Assembly (NCBI GenBank): GCA_002493085.1
Contig: DKXQ01000245.1
Location: 14,870 to 20,829, forward strand
Origin: Lachnoclostridium sp. UBA7122
GTDB taxonomy: Bacteria; Bacillota; Clostridia; Lachnospirales; Lachnospiraceae
DNA length: 5,960 nt
Direction: 5' to 3'
The notes under the pieces were generated by a model. The model was not told where the DNA came from and did no database searches. It saw only the letters and a program-made list of their open reading frames with translations. Shown here one piece after another: positions 5,888-5,960 of this stretch. The position numbers and the translations under genes are program-made. The first letter of the stretch is position 1. Each line of letters opens with the position of its first letter.

Positions 5888-5960
5888 TAGATATATTGTA
5901 CAACTTTTTAAGTATGATGTCATATATTGACTTTGGCATGACAATTTCAAAGTTCTTACA

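Noticed and set aside
5914..5960. A possible divergent gene starting ATG ATG on the plus strand at 5914
   Set aside because: Only 15 codons are visible, with no ribosome binding site before the ATG and no recognisable family, so it cannot be supported as a gene although a weak promoter-like pair lies upstream.
1..5960. tRNA or rRNA genes, CRISPR array, insertion sequence, prophage or defence genes
   Set aside because: No repeat-spacer pattern, terminal inverted repeats, transposase or RNA gene signature was seen. About 95% of the window is accounted for by five core genes.

Overview
This window is a conserved Firmicutes core-gene cluster read entirely on the minus strand. In transcription order, from the high coordinates to the low ones, it holds plsX (phosphate acyltransferase), acpP (acyl carrier protein), rnc (RNase III), smc (chromosome segregation ATPase) and the first 53 codons of ftsY (SRP receptor), which runs off the window at base 1. 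The identifications rest on diagnostic motifs in each protein. Gene order, moderately low GC, AGGAG-type ribosome binding sites and the absence of fabD and fabG between plsX and acpP point to the Clostridia, most plausibly a Lachnospiraceae-like organism. The taxonomic placement is inference, not a database result.

Layout: 5768-5960 is an upstream region with a good extended -10 promoter firing into plsX (5809-5837, minus) and a weaker, opposite-facing promoter-like pair. plsX occupies 4760-5767, acpP 4521-4742, rnc 3758-4456, smc 179-3754, and partial ftsY 1-159. Gaps are 17 nt (plsX-acpP), 64 nt (acpP-rnc), 3 nt (rnc-smc) and 19 nt (smc-ftsY). I see no terminator and no convincing internal promoter in any gap, so one polycistronic transcript is the simplest reading. 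The smc ribosome binding site is the last two sense codons of rnc, and the acpP one overlaps the plsX stop codon, so translational coupling is likely at both junctions.

How the genes fit together: PlsX uses acyl-ACP made on the product of the next gene to start phospholipid synthesis. RNase III processes rRNA and other structured RNA. Smc compacts and segregates the chromosome, and FtsY delivers ribosomes making membrane proteins to the membrane. The cluster thus groups growth-linked functions rather than one pathway.

No novel system is visible. The items worth a second look are modest: an AT-rich, short acpP; homopolymer or slippery runs in ftsY and rnc; a corrected rnc start; an acidic GAT-repeat tail on Smc; and the motif-rich region upstream of plsX.
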